Source: Siniperca chuatsi (taxonomy: Eukaryota > Chordata > Actinopteri > Centrarchiformes > Sinipercidae). From it: a stretch of DNA of 64,000 nt. Location of the stretch: contig NC_058043.1 in the NCBI RefSeq assembly GCF_020085105.1, positions 7,321,667 through 7,385,666 on the forward strand. The letters are read 5' to 3'. A program made the translations under genes and the position numbers. Shown here piece after piece: positions 1-58,135 of the stretch. Under the pieces are notes generated by a model. That model saw only the letters and a program-made list of their open reading frames with translations, was not told the origin of the DNA and searched no databases. Each line of letters begins with the position of its first letter. Position 1 is the first letter of the stretch.

Positions 1-17886
<17,886 letters not shown>

Positions 17887-18376
17887 AGAAACCTGCAGGG
17901 AGTCTTCGTCGCCTCCTCCTGAGTGTCACAGACTGTCTCAGGTTTCTGATCCTAAACTGATCCAGATTACAACAGACTGAAGTCATATTTAGCCTGATTT
18001 CTATGGAACCAGTCAGTAAAACTCATTATTTAATATGTTTACTCTGACTGCACTACATTACCCAGCATCCTTGTTTATAGAAACACAGCCTGGGTCATGG
18101 GAGCTATAATCAGGGATCTGTTTTACTGTGAGATTCATCCATCATCAGTGGAAATTACTGGACACCTATTACTGCAGATTTAAGTCACATATTTATATTG
18201 TGTAAATTAAAGATTGTTTGACTCTTGCAGCACAGGTCAGACTTGTTCTGGACATACAGCACAAATCTGACTGGATAAATCAGCACCTTTCCTAAACATA
18301 AATATAACTCATAACATTTTGTGTACAAGTGTAATTGGTTGATTAAATATAACTGTGGTAGCAAATTAAATAAGTA

Positions 18377-18382
18377 AATAAA
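18377..18382 (+). terminator. Candidate fer1l6 polyadenylation signal
   Basis: An AATAAA lies about 490 nt after the fer1l6 stop codon; other AATAAA-like hexamers follow in the AT-rich stretch to about 18490. Choosing between them needs transcript ends, so this is only the first plausible canonical signal. Confidence 0.3.
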
Positions 18383-18627
18383 ATAGATAAGTACATAACT
18401 ATAATTTTGACTCATAACTGACATTGATATTTGTACCAGTTTCATCCTTTAGCTGTTAGCTTATTTCTGAGTAAATAAATTAATAAATATTAATATCAGT
18501 CAGATACAGTGACTCTATCTATCTGTCTACAGGAAGTGAACAGACTGTTAAATTAAAAAACATTCAGTTAAACTATTTGAATTATTGGTTAGCTAAGATG
18601 CATCATTTCCCATTAATGTGATCATCA

Positions 18628-18647
18628 TATATATATATATATATATA

Positions 18648-18734
<87 letters not shown>

Positions 18735-18752
18735 AATATATGTATATATACA
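18628..18752. repeat. (AT)n microsatellite
   Basis: Nearly pure AT alternation for about 120 bases with two or three interruptions. It lies in the fer1l6-asap1 intergenic region. Self-complementary, so length may be unreliable in the assembly. Confidence 0.95.
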
Positions 18753-19855
18753 ACACTATATAGTGTTCAGTGATTACAAATTAATATCAAATTATTATTA
18801 TAATAATTTGTAACATTTAGGATGAAATTAACTTTTGTGACTGGATTAGATGACTTAATGCTAAAATGCATTTTGGTGACTTGTGGATGATTTGGATGGA
18901 GCAGTCAACATTTTAAAGGGATGAAAACATTTATTTTTCTCCAATTTAGCATCACACTCCTGTAACATTGTTGAACTCATAATGGACAGTTTTTAAAAAA
19001 GGATCAAAATTGGTGCAGCAGAACCAGAGATATTGTCTTTTTTTATTCCATGCATTCTTCTTTCTTGTCACAACCTGACGCCTACATTACCCACAATGCA
19101 ACTCAGCCGTCTAAGATTTTGGTGTGCTAAGCTACTGGCGGCTAACGTGGCCTCGAACCGCTACCCTCAAGCAGAGATGAGGAGCGAGCTATAGAGGTCT
19201 GGTAAGTTCACTTCTTTCTAACCTCACACCCCCAGATTTTTTTTTTTTCAAACTTTGAACCCAACCGGCGCAGACTCAAGTGACATCACTTGAGGCAGTT
19301 TGTCAGACTTCACGCAGCTCCCTCTGCAGCCACGAAAGGCTTTATACAATGTTTTTCACAGATGAAATATTACTCTCTAAGACCAAGTGAACAGACTGAT
19401 GTGTAAAACAGGTGGAGTCCCCTTTTAACGCCAAAATAACGTCAAATCAGCATCATGAGGAAGAAAATATTAACACACAGGAAGTGGAGCTGACTCTGTC
19501 CTGATCTTCAGAAAACTATTTTTGTTTTCTCATAATGAGATACTTAAATATGATTACGATAAAACACAGTTTGACTTATGAAGGTGAGGGGAGTGAAATA
19601 AAAGTCAGGACGTCAGACTTCGGCCAGACTTCTTCCTCGCCTTCAGGCTGATCATCAGGAAGTTAGAAATGGTTTGTTTACAGACGCTCGCTCTGATTGT
19701 TTCCTCTGAGACTCTGATGATGTTGGATCAAACGTTGGCTCGTTGCCTCTGAGACTGGACGGGAAATGATGTCAGAAGACCAGTATGAGGTTCAGTTTGT
19801 GCCAAAAACATGACAGCTGCTGTCAGAAAACACTGCTGTTCAGTCAGTTGGTCCA

Positions 19856-20350
19856 GACTAAAATATCTCTACAACTATTTGATGGATTACCGTGAAATTT
19901 TGTGCAGACATTCATGATCCCCAGAGGATGACCCTTACTGACTTGGTGCTCTCCAGACGTTTCCTCTAGCGCCACCAGGAGGTTCGCATTTGTGGTTTAG
20001 AGTGAAATGTGTCAACAACTATTGGATGGATTGCTGTGAAATTTGTTATAGACATTCATGTTCCCCTCAGAACTGTAAACCCTTAACTTTTCATCTATCG
20101 CCATCATCAGGTTAAACTTTCAATGTGTCCAATACTTTGATTTATGTCCAAAAACCTACAAAACTAATGACGTTCCCATCAGCCTCAGCTGACTTAGTGT
20201 TCATTGCTAATTAGCCAATGTTAGCATGCTAACATGCTAGAGTAAGGAGGTGAGCATTACACCTGCTAAACGTCAGCATTTTAGTATTGTCATTGTGAGC
20301 ATGTTAGCATTAGCATTTAGCTCGAAGCACTGGGCCTACAGCCTCACAGA
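19856..20350. repeat. Dispersed teleost repeat (GTTAGCATGCTAACATGCTA type)
   Basis: Contains two diverged internal copies of a roughly 120-bp segment (CAACTATTTGATGGATTACC and CAACTATTGGATGGATTGCT, each followed by an ATTCATG block and a CGCCA block). It ends in the TTAGCATGCTAACATGCTAG motif and AGCATTTAGCTCGAAGCAC. Related pieces lie at 13440-13520, 13850-14025 and 40830-41020 in this window. I recognise it as a common noncoding repeat of fish introns; its class is uncertain. Confidence 0.7.
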
Positions 20351-20559
20351 GCATGGTTGTCCACTCTCAGTCTTTAACAATATAATTCATTCAGAGTCTC
20401 TTAATAAAACCTTAATTTTCAGATTACAGTACTTTCATGGTTTTTATTTTATTTTCTTTTTATGAAACGAATAAACAAATTAAGGTGGTCTGGGGGAAAA
20501 AAACAAAATTGCAGTTCAAAACCTGTTTAAACTCACTTCCAGTAGGTTTGACATGAATT

Positions 20560-21346
20560 AAACAGACACTGGTGTAACGGGGTTTACTGTCCACCTCTGT
20601 GCTCGGTCAGCAGTGCGCGCTGCCGCGGCACAGAGCCCCGCCGCCGTGCCGCGTGAACGCGCCTCTCCATGCGGTTTGATTAAAGAAGGAAAAGCAGAAA
20701 GAAATCAGCTGATGGCGAAAAGACATGAGGCCGTCCCTGGAGAGGAGAGCAGAGACCGGTTTGAATCTCTCATCTGAACCCGGTCCCGGTGTCCGGGGGG
20801 TCCGGTTCTCGGCTCAGCTGCTCCGCTCTTTGTCAGCCGGTTCACACACACAGAGACTCGGGCGGGTTTGTGTCTCTGAATGAAGCCGCTTTACCGGAGA
20901 GACACTCGTTGGTTTTAACACGTTAATGACCGGGGAGTGTTTTAATCTCTCGGGTCTCTGTGGAATCTGCGCTGTTAGGATTTATTTCCTGCAGGATTTA
21001 ATCACCTTTTGTTTGAAGCAAGAAGCGGCTGATGCTGCGGTTCATAGTGAAGTCACACTGACGGAGGAATCACCGGATCAGATCTTTAATTATCGTTTTT
21101 ATCAGCCTGTTAATGCTAATACTTCTTCACGGGACTGCGTGAGTGAGGAAGCAGCGCTGATGGGATTATTTCACCTTTGCATGGCGTTTTTTTATAATTA
21201 TTCTTAATATTATTTTATTATTTATCATAATTGGCTCTGGGGCTTTACGTTTCCTCGGTCTTTTGTGTGTAATTGATCCGTCAGTCCTGGACTCTGTTAG
21301 ACTGCTCCCGGTTCTGTCCCGGTCCTGTCCCGGATTGAGCAGCACC
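20560..21346 (+). promoter_or_regulatory. asap1: CpG-rich promoter and 5'UTR of asap1
   Basis: Base composition changes sharply from AT-rich repeats to CpG-rich sequence around 20600-20900 (for example GCGCGCTGCCGCGGCACAG), just upstream of the asap1 ATG at 21347. No clear TATA box was seen. Position and composition suggest a CpG-island promoter with the 5'UTR running into exon 1. The transcription start was not determined, and upstream noncoding first exons cannot be excluded. Confidence 0.6.
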
Positions 21347-48126
<26,780 letters not shown>

Positions 48127-48645
48127 CATGAACCTGGACTGGACCAGACCAGGACTGGTGCAGACCCTGGACCAGTACAGATCCAGACCACATCACTCTG
48201 GCCTGGAGAACCAGAACCTGGAGCTCAGGAGAACCAAAACCAGAACCAAACTAGATCAGTACTGAGCAGCAGAAGCTGAACCCCTGATCTGCGATGGACC
48301 AGGTCAGACTTTCAGGTTTTTGTCCTACTCACCTCCCGGGACTGGACTGATCTGGTCCTGACCAGCTCCAGCATCATGTGAGTTCAACATGATCATGGTC
48401 CAGCCACAGTTCCAGTAGTCGGCAATGTTGTCATAGCAACCAGGGTTTCTTGTACTTTCTGTTACCATGGAAATGTTATAGATGACCTTTCAGTGAAGAT
48501 CTTCATGTGGTTCGGGTCATGTGATAATGTTGCCATAGAGACAGCCTCGTACACACTGATCAGCGATGATTCATGGCTGATGTTGACAATACTTTTATTT
48601 ATTTATTTAAAATTTTAAATATTTTAAGCGCACAGGTCACTTCAA

Positions 48646-48651
48646 AATAAA
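48646..48651 (+). terminator. asap1: asap1 polyadenylation signal
   Basis: AATAAA about 520 nt after the asap1 stop, following an A/T-rich stretch. The intervening 48127-48645 has no competing canonical hexamer that I noticed, so it is the likely 3'UTR. Confidence 0.5.
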
Positions 48652-51600
48652 ACAATCCACTGGACTTTTATTTTGAAGTTCAACTGAACAACTTTTTTCT
48701 GTTCTAATTTATTCTAATGTATTTAATGTAAATGATCCTGTGGAGACGCCACCACACAAGCCGCTTCTGTCCCATTTCAGGCTCCGCCTCCATGGAGGGG
48801 CGGGGCTTACAGGGTCCAACACGTGACCAGAGCACAAAGGATTGTGGGATACCGAAGACCAAAGGATAAATACCAGTTGTCTGCTCTAAATTCAGGTGAC
48901 AACAGTCGGTCTGAGCCTGAAATGGGACACAGCTGATGCTTCCAGCTGCCTTCGATGTCACAAGATATCACAACGCCTCAGTGAGTAAGTACGGCAGCAA
49001 ATTGCTGCCGCTGTTACAAAAATATATTTGCTCAGTTTCTCGTTAAAATGAGAGCATTTTCACATTATAATACGATATTTTTCATGCTATGGTGACATTT
49101 TTATGTTATCACTACGTACCAAATAATTCTGTTTTAACAATAGACTTTTATATAACTTAGTTACATTCCACTACTGGTGATTATTAATTATTGAGTACAT
49201 TTACCCAAGTACTGTACTAAAGTGCAAATTTGAGGTACTTTTACTTTACTTGAGTATTTCCATTTTATGCAACTTTATACTTATATATTATTTATACTTT
49301 ATACAATTATTCATACCGTTCCTGTCCAGTGAAAACCATGTATCTCCAAATTTGGTGATTTTGAATGTTTCTGTTAAACTGAAGTTTTTCCTTTTATGGA
49401 TTGAGAAAATTCTCCTACTTCTTAAGCTAAATAAACTATTTAAACCCCCCTTGGATCATCACCAAAATTAATCCTCACAAAGCTGAAAACGATTGTTTTT
49501 CTGAGCTCATGAAAACTTTTTAGAGACACGTAGTTCTCACAGGACAGCAACGCTACAAACACATGATGATCTTATAGAATATGATGCATTGTTGTAGATT
49601 AAACTACCCAACAATATATAAAGTAGTTCAAATGAGCTCGACCTTAAACATCTACAGCAGTAAAATGCTTCCTACATGAAACTGCTCACAATAAGGTCTG
49701 TGGATCATCTTGAGTAACCAGGTCATGATTTCTGGAAAAGAAGTTGCTGTTGAGTTTTTCAAATGTATTTTTTTGGCGCTTTGAGCACAAGCCGAGTGGC
49801 ATATAGTCCCATTATATTAAAATTTCAGAAATCTCTACGGCCGATATCTCCAAAACTCGACAACGCACACCAAAACAATCTAGATGGATAAATATCACTA
49901 CAGGTAAGAGGAAAAATATGTACTTTTGATTAAATGATCTGAATACGTCTTGGACCACTGCTTATGAATCTCGTTAAAGCAAGAAATGTTTGTTATAGCA
50001 ACAGACGAACTTCGCATATTGTAACAAGAAAAGTTTAATGATAGAACAAGATAAATTCATGTTGTAATAAAAAAAAACTTGTTGAAACGGAATTATTTGG
50101 TATCTAGTAATAACGAGAAAACAACATGACTTATAACATCTGGAAACTGAGCTGAATCTTGTTATCATGGTGGCAGCAGTGCGCCATGAGAACTTTTATA
50201 CATCGTTATACAATTTCTCAGCAGAATGTTTCTCATCTGGGTTTGATTGTGTCAACTTTTACCTCCAGAGTTTTTGATAGAAAAAAAAAAAACTTTAAAA
50301 TTTTGTTTAATATTTTTATTTCATTCAAAGTGACAGCGGTGGGTTTATGTTTTCAAATAACACTAATGGATGATCAAGTTGTTTGTTTGACCTAAGACAA
50401 AAAAATGTCTGTTTCATTTAACACAGTTTAAACATGATGAGCAATCATAACTGACATCTTGTTTGGTCAGTGGATGTCGCTTTGTTCTAAAACTACAGAT
50501 CATAAACAGTCGCTTGTGGTGGAGTTACCAGCAGCTGAGTGGTTGATTTGATTTAATCAGCATTTAAGGGCAATCCTGATGGAAATAATCTCTGAATTTC
50601 CAGACTGCAGGGAATCTAATAAGCACAATTTTGGAATTATAAACACAACAAACATTTTTTTTCAGTGTGAGGAAGTAAATCTTCTTACTATAACTGCAAA
50701 TTCCAAAATCTTGCATCCAGCTCAGCACTCCAGAGGGCTGCTGCTCTGTCATTTAGTGGCTGAACGTTCCTCGTGAAGTGGATACTTTCCCAGGTTACCA
50801 GCAAAAGGTTTCCTGGAGAAGTCAACAAAGTGTTAAAGCTCAGCAGTGAACAAAAAAAAAAAAAAAAAAAACAAACTAGAAAAACAAGCAGCAGATGTTT
50901 CAGATTAAACCGCAGCTTCTGATGACTCAGCAGTCGAGTTTTAAGAGACCGTGCAACTTGTTCCAGAGAAACAGGGTTAAACTCTAAACTGCAGCCGAGC
51001 TAACGACAGAGCAACAGCCTCCAGATCATGATTCAGCATTTATGATTTATAGGGGCCTCAGTCTGCTTCCAACAAAGTGCTTGTAGGATCACCTAACAGC
51101 ATCTGAAACCTCCCTTTCCAAAAGCTGCATCTGACAAATTTTGTCATTTTGAGGAGAGACTGACTTAAAGTGTGCTGCGTTGGCCCCATTTGTATGATTT
51201 ATGGCACTGGGACTACAAAGACACAGAGTTATTGGCCGGAGTTCTGGGAGGCGGTGAGATGTAGCCAGAAGAAGTCTATGATGGAAAGCTTTTCACTCTG
51301 CCTTCTACTGTGGCTGTTGGGAAAAAAACTATAAACACTTTTACCTTCCCGGCCCTTAGATGTTGTACCAGCAAGTTTGTTTGAAGCAGACGGAGCTCTT
51401 TACTGAGCGATTTCACACTGGCAGATTAGTCTGAATCTGGAAACCAATATCAACAGTTTTCCCGATCCCATTTAATCTGTAAATATGTTACTTTTTCCCT
51501 TCCAAGAACCAATAACGTCAACATTACCGGCACAGGCACGTCACTGAAATACAAGATGCTGCTTACTAGTGAAACAGGTCAAGCAGCTAAATCAGCTTCT

Positions 51601-52725
51601 GAAGAACTGAACACTTTGGACAGCAGAGGATAACTTTTACCTAAGTTAGGAGCTACAGTGTGTGATATCTTTCTTGAAAACAAAATCTATGACAAAAAAC
51701 TCATTACCTTTTCACATAATGAAAATGTGGCGAAAACCAATTAGAAAGTGACCTTTGAGAACAAAAACTTTGAAATGTGTTAGTTTTCCTTGACGCATAA
51801 AAACTCAATTATAATGTGAAAGATGGACGAATGAACTAACTGCAGCTTGTTGATGCGTAGCGAAAATAAAAAGCACACACAAGGAACACAGGAATAACTA
51901 TTACGCAAAACACAAAAGCGCAGCAGAAAAATTATAAGCGCTCTAAGAAGGACGATCAAGCTCAGATTCAGACTAACTCAGTGTGAAAACGTCCTGATAC
52001 TCCTGATTGTGTAAACGAAGTCACAAACATTCAGACGACTGACTGACAAAAAGCACAGTTTTTGTACATTCACAGTACAGGTGTCACAGCCCTCTGTACC
52101 CTGTCATCTACCTTTAACAGGAAGTCCAGCAGACTGACTCATGTGCTACCTGCTGGACTGGTCAGTCTCTCTTCATTCAAATGGTTGGTTATTTTTGGTT
52201 GGACTTTACAGTTTTTTTAAAGTACATTGCACTACATCTTCGACTCATCCATGCACCACACATACCACTCCTGTTTTTGACAGGTTTCTTATATATAATA
52301 CACAGATCCAAGTTTTGGATGTTTATCTGACATCACCCAAGTTGCCAGATCGTCTATGAAACACAATCTACATACAATTTCAACCCATCTGTTACCGCAA
52401 CCTGGCAACCCACAAGCCGAGCCAAAGGGCGTGTGCACAGCTGCTCTGTGCACAGGCCAGGCAGACCGGCCATTGGCAGGGCCCGTATTTTGAAACCTAA
52501 ATATTGGCAGGTATGCACTGGTTACTGATTGTTTGTTTGACTTTGTCCTTGTTCAGTTTTGTTTAATAAATCTTTAGTTAAAAGTCGTGCACAGTCTCTT
52601 CGTCTTTGTCTTAAGTTATGTTAGTTTGACTTAACCACTTACCATTAACTTTGTCAGCTACTGGAGCTGAAAAACTAGTCCTTTAAAAACATCAAATACT
52701 AATAAAATGTTCCTGCTTTGGACAG
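48652..52725. other. asap1-st3gal1 intergenic region, no gene seen
   Basis: AT-rich, without ORFs that look real. Contains a GTACTTTTACTTTACTTGAG repeat at 49190-49300, an 18-20 base poly-A run near 50852, and generic sequence otherwise. 51480-51700 shares phrases with asap1 introns at 45290-45430 (CCAAGAACC, GTAATGTTAGC-like, GAGCTACAGTGTGTGA), mostly in inverted order. Confidence 0.5.
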
Positions 52726-53110
52726 TCAGTGAAATTAGCGGAAAATCTGCAGACTGTTCGTGGAACCAAGTGGCAACCTCTGCAGCTAAAAAATGCAGCC
52801 AAAAACTGCCGTTCCTTGAATGGCCACTTGAGGCTGGCTCCAAAAGTGAGTCAGTCCCCATAGAGTCCCATGTTAAAATGCCCAACTTTACAGCAGAAAT
52901 GTTTACAGTCTGGCACAAAAACCGGTTTTGGTCTCTATAGCTAATTTCCCCATTCATGACAATTGTACAGGGGGGTGAACTCAGCTGTTTGAATTATATT
53001 AAGGCTTAAAGAAATGCATAATTAAGGACGTGGCCGCTTTGAGTGACAGGTGGAGGTTGGTTCCCTTTCAACCATTAGGTGGTTTCATCAATGAGGCTTC
53101 ATTTGGCATG
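52726..53110. repeat. Dispersed teleost repeat
   Basis: Contains GAATGGCCACTTGAGGCTGG, CAGTCCCCATAGAGTCCCAT, GTTAAAATGCCCAACTTTAC and GACGTGGCCGCTTTGAGTGA. I recognise these phrases from a common fish repeat; there is no protein product. Confidence 0.6.
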
Positions 53111-53239
53111 CCTAAGTTTCACCTCTTTTATGGAAGCGAATAAGTGTCATTAATATTTTGAGCTAGTGAAATGATGTTGACTAATAATTTCATAGCCCGT
53201 GCACGTGAAAAATTGCATGCACCTATCTGAATGTGTGAA

Positions 53240-54103
53240 TTAGCAAACCACCTTTTTCCGGTCAAGAACCATGGCCTCAGATTTGGAAGAGCTGATTCTC
53301 ATCCCAGCTGCTTCACACTCGGCTGCAAACCGCCCCAGTGCATGCTGCAGGTCCTGGTTTGAAGAAGCCATCAGAACGACATCATCTGCAAACAGCAGAG
53401 ATGAGATCCTGTGGTTCCCAAACCGGACACCCTCCGGCCCCTGACTGCGCCTAGAAATTCTGTCCATATAAATTATGAACAGAACCGGTGACAAAGGGCA
53501 GCCCTGGCGGAGTCCAACATGCACCGGGAACAGGTCTGACTTACTGCCGGCAATGCGAACACAGCTCCTGCTCCGGTTATACAGGGACCGGACAGCCCTT
53601 AGCAAAGGGCCCCGGACCCCATACTCCCAGAGCACTCCCCACAAAGCGCCCGGGGCACACGGTCGAATGCCTTCTCCAGATCCACAAAGCACATGTGGAC
53701 TGGTTGGGTAAACTCCCATGAACCCTCGAGCACCCGATGGAGAGTATAGAGCTGGTCCAGTGTTCCACGATCGGGGACGAAAACCACTCTGCTCCTCCTG
53801 AATCCGAGGTTCGACTATCGGACGAATTCTCCTCTCCAGTACCCTGGAATAGACCTTACCGGGAGGCTGAGCAGTGTGATCCTCTGTGATTGGAACACAC
53901 CCTCCGGTCCCCCTTCTTATACAGAGGGACCACCACCCCGGTCTGCCAGTCCAGAGGCACTGTCCCAGACACGCCTGAGCGATGTTGCAGAGACGTGTCA
54001 GCCAAGACAGTCCCACAACATCCAGAGACTTAAGATACTCAGGACGGATCTCATCCACCCCCTCAAGCCTTGCCACCAAGGAGCTTTGTGTCTGAATTTG
54101 TAA
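53240..54103 (-). mobile_element. LINE reverse-transcriptase fragment
   Basis: The minus-strand ORF of 279 codons contains SGFRPRSWNTGPALYSP, then a frameshifted AFDRVP box (53670-53690) and SLYNRSRSCVRIAGSKSDLF. The GLRQGCPLSPVLFIIYMDRI segment and the catalytic LLFADDVVLMASS box follow, then CEAAGMRISSSKSEAMVLDR. It is truncated at both ends and carries a small frame disruption, so it is dead. I recognise the family as abundant in teleosts but cannot name its clade with confidence. Confidence 0.88.
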
Positions 54104-54119
54104 AAAAAAAAAAAAAAAA

Positions 54120-54225
<106 letters not shown>

Positions 54226-55100
54226 AATAATCTCACATTTTTTGGCTTAGTCGGGGACTGCCAAGGTGGCAACAGCCGGAGCCGCCCACTTTGAGCTTCA
54301 GAAACCTATGGGCGATGTCACGGACACTACGTCCACGTTTTATACAATTATGGAATACATGGAGAAACTCAAACACAGGCTGGGATCCTCACACAGGCGC
54401 CTCCCACTCACAGCCTCCAAAAATGCAGACGTGAAAAAAGTGTAAACACTTTTGTTGTCCTGTTTCCAGTTCAAGTCTGTCAGGACATAAACATCCTCCG
54501 GAGGACGGTCATCAGGACGGTTTGCGTTAAGATTCAGTTAGAATAAATGGATGGATTATTAATGATATAAAATACAAAACGTCTTGTAACGTGGTTGGAC
54601 AAAGCAACAATATGGCCTCTTTGTGCCATTTTGTCTTCAAGGCAAAGTGCTTTAATTAAAAAGAGGTTATCCCTCTATAATGTCTATAAAATCCATTTAA
54701 AAAAAAGATATAAAAAGTCTGTGGTTGTTTCCTGCTCAGAGCAAAACTTGTGTGGTCGATCCTCGCAGTCGCAAACGGCAGGAACAGTGGAGGGTCTCGA
54801 AAAAAAAAAAAGTTGAGCTGGAACTCATTTAAACCAGCAGGAGTCTGCACAGGGAGGATATCTGAGCCCCACCCAACAGGGGGAGGTGGCATGTTTAGCT
54901 CCTCCCACCCCAAGGGCTCCATCCACAGGTAATCCAGGTTTGTAAAAATGTCTCTTCCCAACAGCGGCTTCAATCCAGCATGCCTGGATGTCTGACTCAA
55001 GGCAGATGATTGACTTACAAAGAAGTACACAGGTCTGATTTCTGTCCAGATCTCCTAAAACCTGAACACAGACAGGAAAGCCAAATCTGGCAGCCATGCT
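54226..55100. other. Unassigned sequence between LINE and broken sialyltransferase copy
   Basis: Two overlapping minus-strand ORFs (54656-55030 and 54825-55142) exist but match nothing I know. The second only borrows codons from the duplicated exon 7. CCTGAACACAGACAGGAA at 55060 repeats the sequence just outside the true last exon at 56976, so the duplication may once have extended further. Confidence 0.4.
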
Positions 55101-55225
55101 TACCTGGTCACAGGTGTGCAGAGCGAAGATGATGGCAAGCATGCCGTGGACGGTAGCTGACCCTGATGCTCAGTCCAACGATCATAAACATACTTAAAGA
55201 ACACCGGGTTCACCACCAGAACCTA

Positions 55226-55269
<44 letters not shown>

Positions 55270-56610
55270 GTTACCATCAGAACATGTTTAATGTGTTAGT
55301 GTTCATTGGCTCTCTTGCAGTTTTCACATATTTGCGCTGTGAAGTCTTTTCATAAGCACTTGATAAACACCTGCAGTTTGATTAAATAAGTACTAATAAA
55401 TGGGGGGTTTAAAAAAAAAAGTATGTGAACTGAAATGAACTTTTTATAAACCTCCAGAATCATCTGAAGTTTTTATCTGCTTGTGTTAAGGGTACAATGT
55501 TTGATACACCCAAATAAATCAATGTATCATACATTAGTCAAATTTACACATTACACCTTTTAATGAGTCGATGCAAACATATCAAAACGAAAACTAAAAC
55601 TAGACTGCAACTTAAGAGCAGAAGTCAAAACTTTCTCAAAAAACAAACAACAATTGTGCCGAGGCAGTAAAAACTGAGGCAGACTGAGGCTGAGAGCTGT
55701 AATAAACAGACTGTAAACACAGACCACGATGGAGCATTTATTTTACCTTGTCTTTATCAGCCTCCACTCTTTCTTTAACCCTCATGTAGGTCCTGAACAC
55801 ACACAGAGAGAACTATTGGTCAAAATATACTTCATGTATTGCATATTAGAATGTACAGTATTAGTCTAATACAATAGTCCTGCAACAAATCCTACCTTCA
55901 TGAAGGTTACAATATGTTGATTCAACTGTGTGATTATTTTGGAGGCTGCAGTTTGTGGTGCTGTTGAACTGTATTAAGTTATACTGACAGGTGTTTCTAT
56001 TATTTTGTATATCAATGGCTAAACAGCAGAAACACTCTGTATCACCTCCCTGAATCAACCTTCTCCTAATACCTAATAAACTGGGCAACTATAAATGTCT
56101 ATTATCTAGATTTTGAGTATATATTTCAGACATTTTGACTTTGCCGGGTGGACAGCGCGCTGGTCAGCCACTCCAGGTCTCTCAGTTTGAACGGCAGCAG
56201 GACAAGGCTGACGCCGATCAACGCCCCACCGCGCCTCCGGGGTACAGGAAGTGATGCGTAGTCCGATTCCCAACATCTTTCTCAAATCCTCGAGTCACCG
56301 CTTTGTTCATCCTGTGGAGGAGAAAGGTGAGGAAGATGAGGAGGAGTAACGATGAGGAGGAGGGTAAGACTTGTGTGTTTGTGGACATACGTGCACCGGA
56401 TTACGGAGTCGTGGGAGTTGATCAGGTTGCCATACCCTGACCGCTGTAGGTTGCCAGAGTTGCCGACCACCGCACAACCACGGCAACGGGAGGAGGGGCC
56501 TGAAGTCCACAGTGGGCGGGAAATGACCTGGAACATCTTTGACATCACTTCTTCTAGAGTCTGGTCGTTACTGGACCGCTGAAGACCCTATGGAGAGGTA
56601 GAGAATAACG
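55101..56610 (-). pseudogene. Broken downstream copy of st3gal1-like exons 4-7
   Basis: Nearly identical to 57439-58953 (offset about 2,338). It holds copies of exon 7 (about 55224-55104), exon 6 (about 55797-55752), exon 5 (about 56315-56137) and exon 4 (about 56583-56398), but lies past the true terminal exon. Exon 7 copy loses two bases in the GRYPSTG region (CCGTGGACGGTAGCTG against CCGGTGGACGGGTAGCG). Exon 5 copy has several indels; exon 4 copy loses three bases in C-runs. No intact last exon follows, so it should not make an enzyme. Confidence 0.83.
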
Positions 56611-56808
56611 ATACATGGTCCCAGAGTTGGCTCAAATTTGGTTTTTCAGTGCCAAAGGACACAATCAACCAGACTCAGCCGAAAACCAGATGAGATGCAG
56701 CTGGTTCTTGGTCTCAACAATTAAGTGGTTGATGACCTGCTGGTCAGTCAGCAGGTCTGTAAGTCAGGTCTGTAAGTCTGTAGGTATGTTTGTAGGTCAG
56801 AGGTCGTG

Positions 56809-57561
56809 TCACAGGTGCAGACTGATCTTGTGCTCCTTGGCGAGCTGGTGGATGATCTTCGTTTCAAAGTCGGCACTGTGGACGCCGGTCTTCCTGAAGG
56901 CTCCAGCATAGCGATTCTCCTCCCAGTAGTGATGCCAGTTTCCCTGCTGGTTGGCGCCATAACCGAAGACCGACACCTGAACACAGACAGGAAGTGATAC
57001 CATGACATACTGCAACATAATATACCGTGACACACTACATAACCACGTACGACATGCTGTTCCGTCACTAAACATATCCTGCATTTATACACTTGAAAAG
57101 ATATGTGAAGACTTACTCTGATACATTATTATGATGATCTGTTCTCATGGAGTGATGATGCATTTAAGAGCAGAGACTGTTTGGAAAACTCCTTATCCGA
57201 GTATCACACAAAAATAATCAAACATGGATGTAACAGAAGGAAGTGAATTTGGTCGTTCAAACCTCTCAGTGTCCCTGAATATACTGACAGGGCGGGTTTT
57301 CTCTACAGTCTTTGCTCTCCGCTGCATTACTGCAGTATATGGCGACGACTTAAGTTTGACTGACAAATAAAGTTGACTAAATGGTGTGTTTCATGTAGGC
57401 GTCAGAGATGAAGACACAGACTCCGCCCCCCTCCCTCCTACCTGGTCACAGGTGTGCAGAGCGAAGATGATGGCAAGCATGCCGGTGGACGGGTAGCGAC
57501 CCTGATGCTCAGTCCAACGATCATAAACATACTTAAAGAACACCGGGTTCACCACCAGAAC

Positions 57562-57600
<39 letters not shown>

Positions 57601-58135
57601 GTTACCATCGTAACATGTTTAATGTGTTAGTGTTCATTGGCTCTCTTGCAGTTTTCACATATTTGCGCTGTGAAGTCTTTTCATAAGCACTTGATAAACA
57701 CCTGCAGTTTGATTAAATAAGTACTAATAAATGGGGGGTTTAAAAAAAAAGTATGTGAACTGAAATTAACTTTTTATAAACCTGCAGAATCATCTGAAAT
57801 TTTTATCTGCTTGTGTTAAGGGTACAATGTTTGATACACCCAAATAAATCAATGTATCATACATTAGTCAAATTTACACATTACACCTTTTAATGAGTCG
57901 ATGCAAACATATCAAAACGAAAACTAAAACTAGACTGCAACTTAAGAGCAGAAGTCAAAACTTTCTCAAAAAACAAAACAAAAAAAACAACGAAAATTGT
58001 GCCGAGGCAGTAAAAACTGAGGCAGACTGAGGCTGAGAGCTGTAATAAACAGACTGTAAACACAGACCACGATGGAGCATTTATTTTACCTTGTCTTTAT
58101 CAGCCTCCACTCTTTCTTTAACCCTCATGTAGGTC
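56809..58135 (-). CDS. st3gal1: st3gal1-like exons 6-8: sialylmotifs S, III and VS
   Basis: Exon 6 (46 nt) encodes [15 protein letters not shown]. Exon 7 (57561-57442) encodes [20 protein letters not shown] and [20 protein letters not shown], containing motif S and its cysteine, which pairs with the motif L cysteine in this family. Exon 8 (56976-56809) encodes [20 protein letters not shown], the catalytic-histidine region and [11 protein letters not shown], then TGA. The exon 7 acceptor is preceded by a (TG)n tract on the coding strand. Confidence 0.87.

Noticed and set aside
20926..21207. 93-codon ORF upstream of the asap1 start
   Set aside because: It lies in the CpG-rich 5'UTR and promoter region, shows no conserved motif, and does not join in frame to the ASAP N terminus. 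It could at most be an upstream ORF.
54656..55142. Minus-strand ORFs of 105-124 codons near the broken sialyltransferase copy
   Set aside because: Only the first dozen codons of one ORF match exon 7; the rest has no recognisable family, conserved splice signals or codon pattern.
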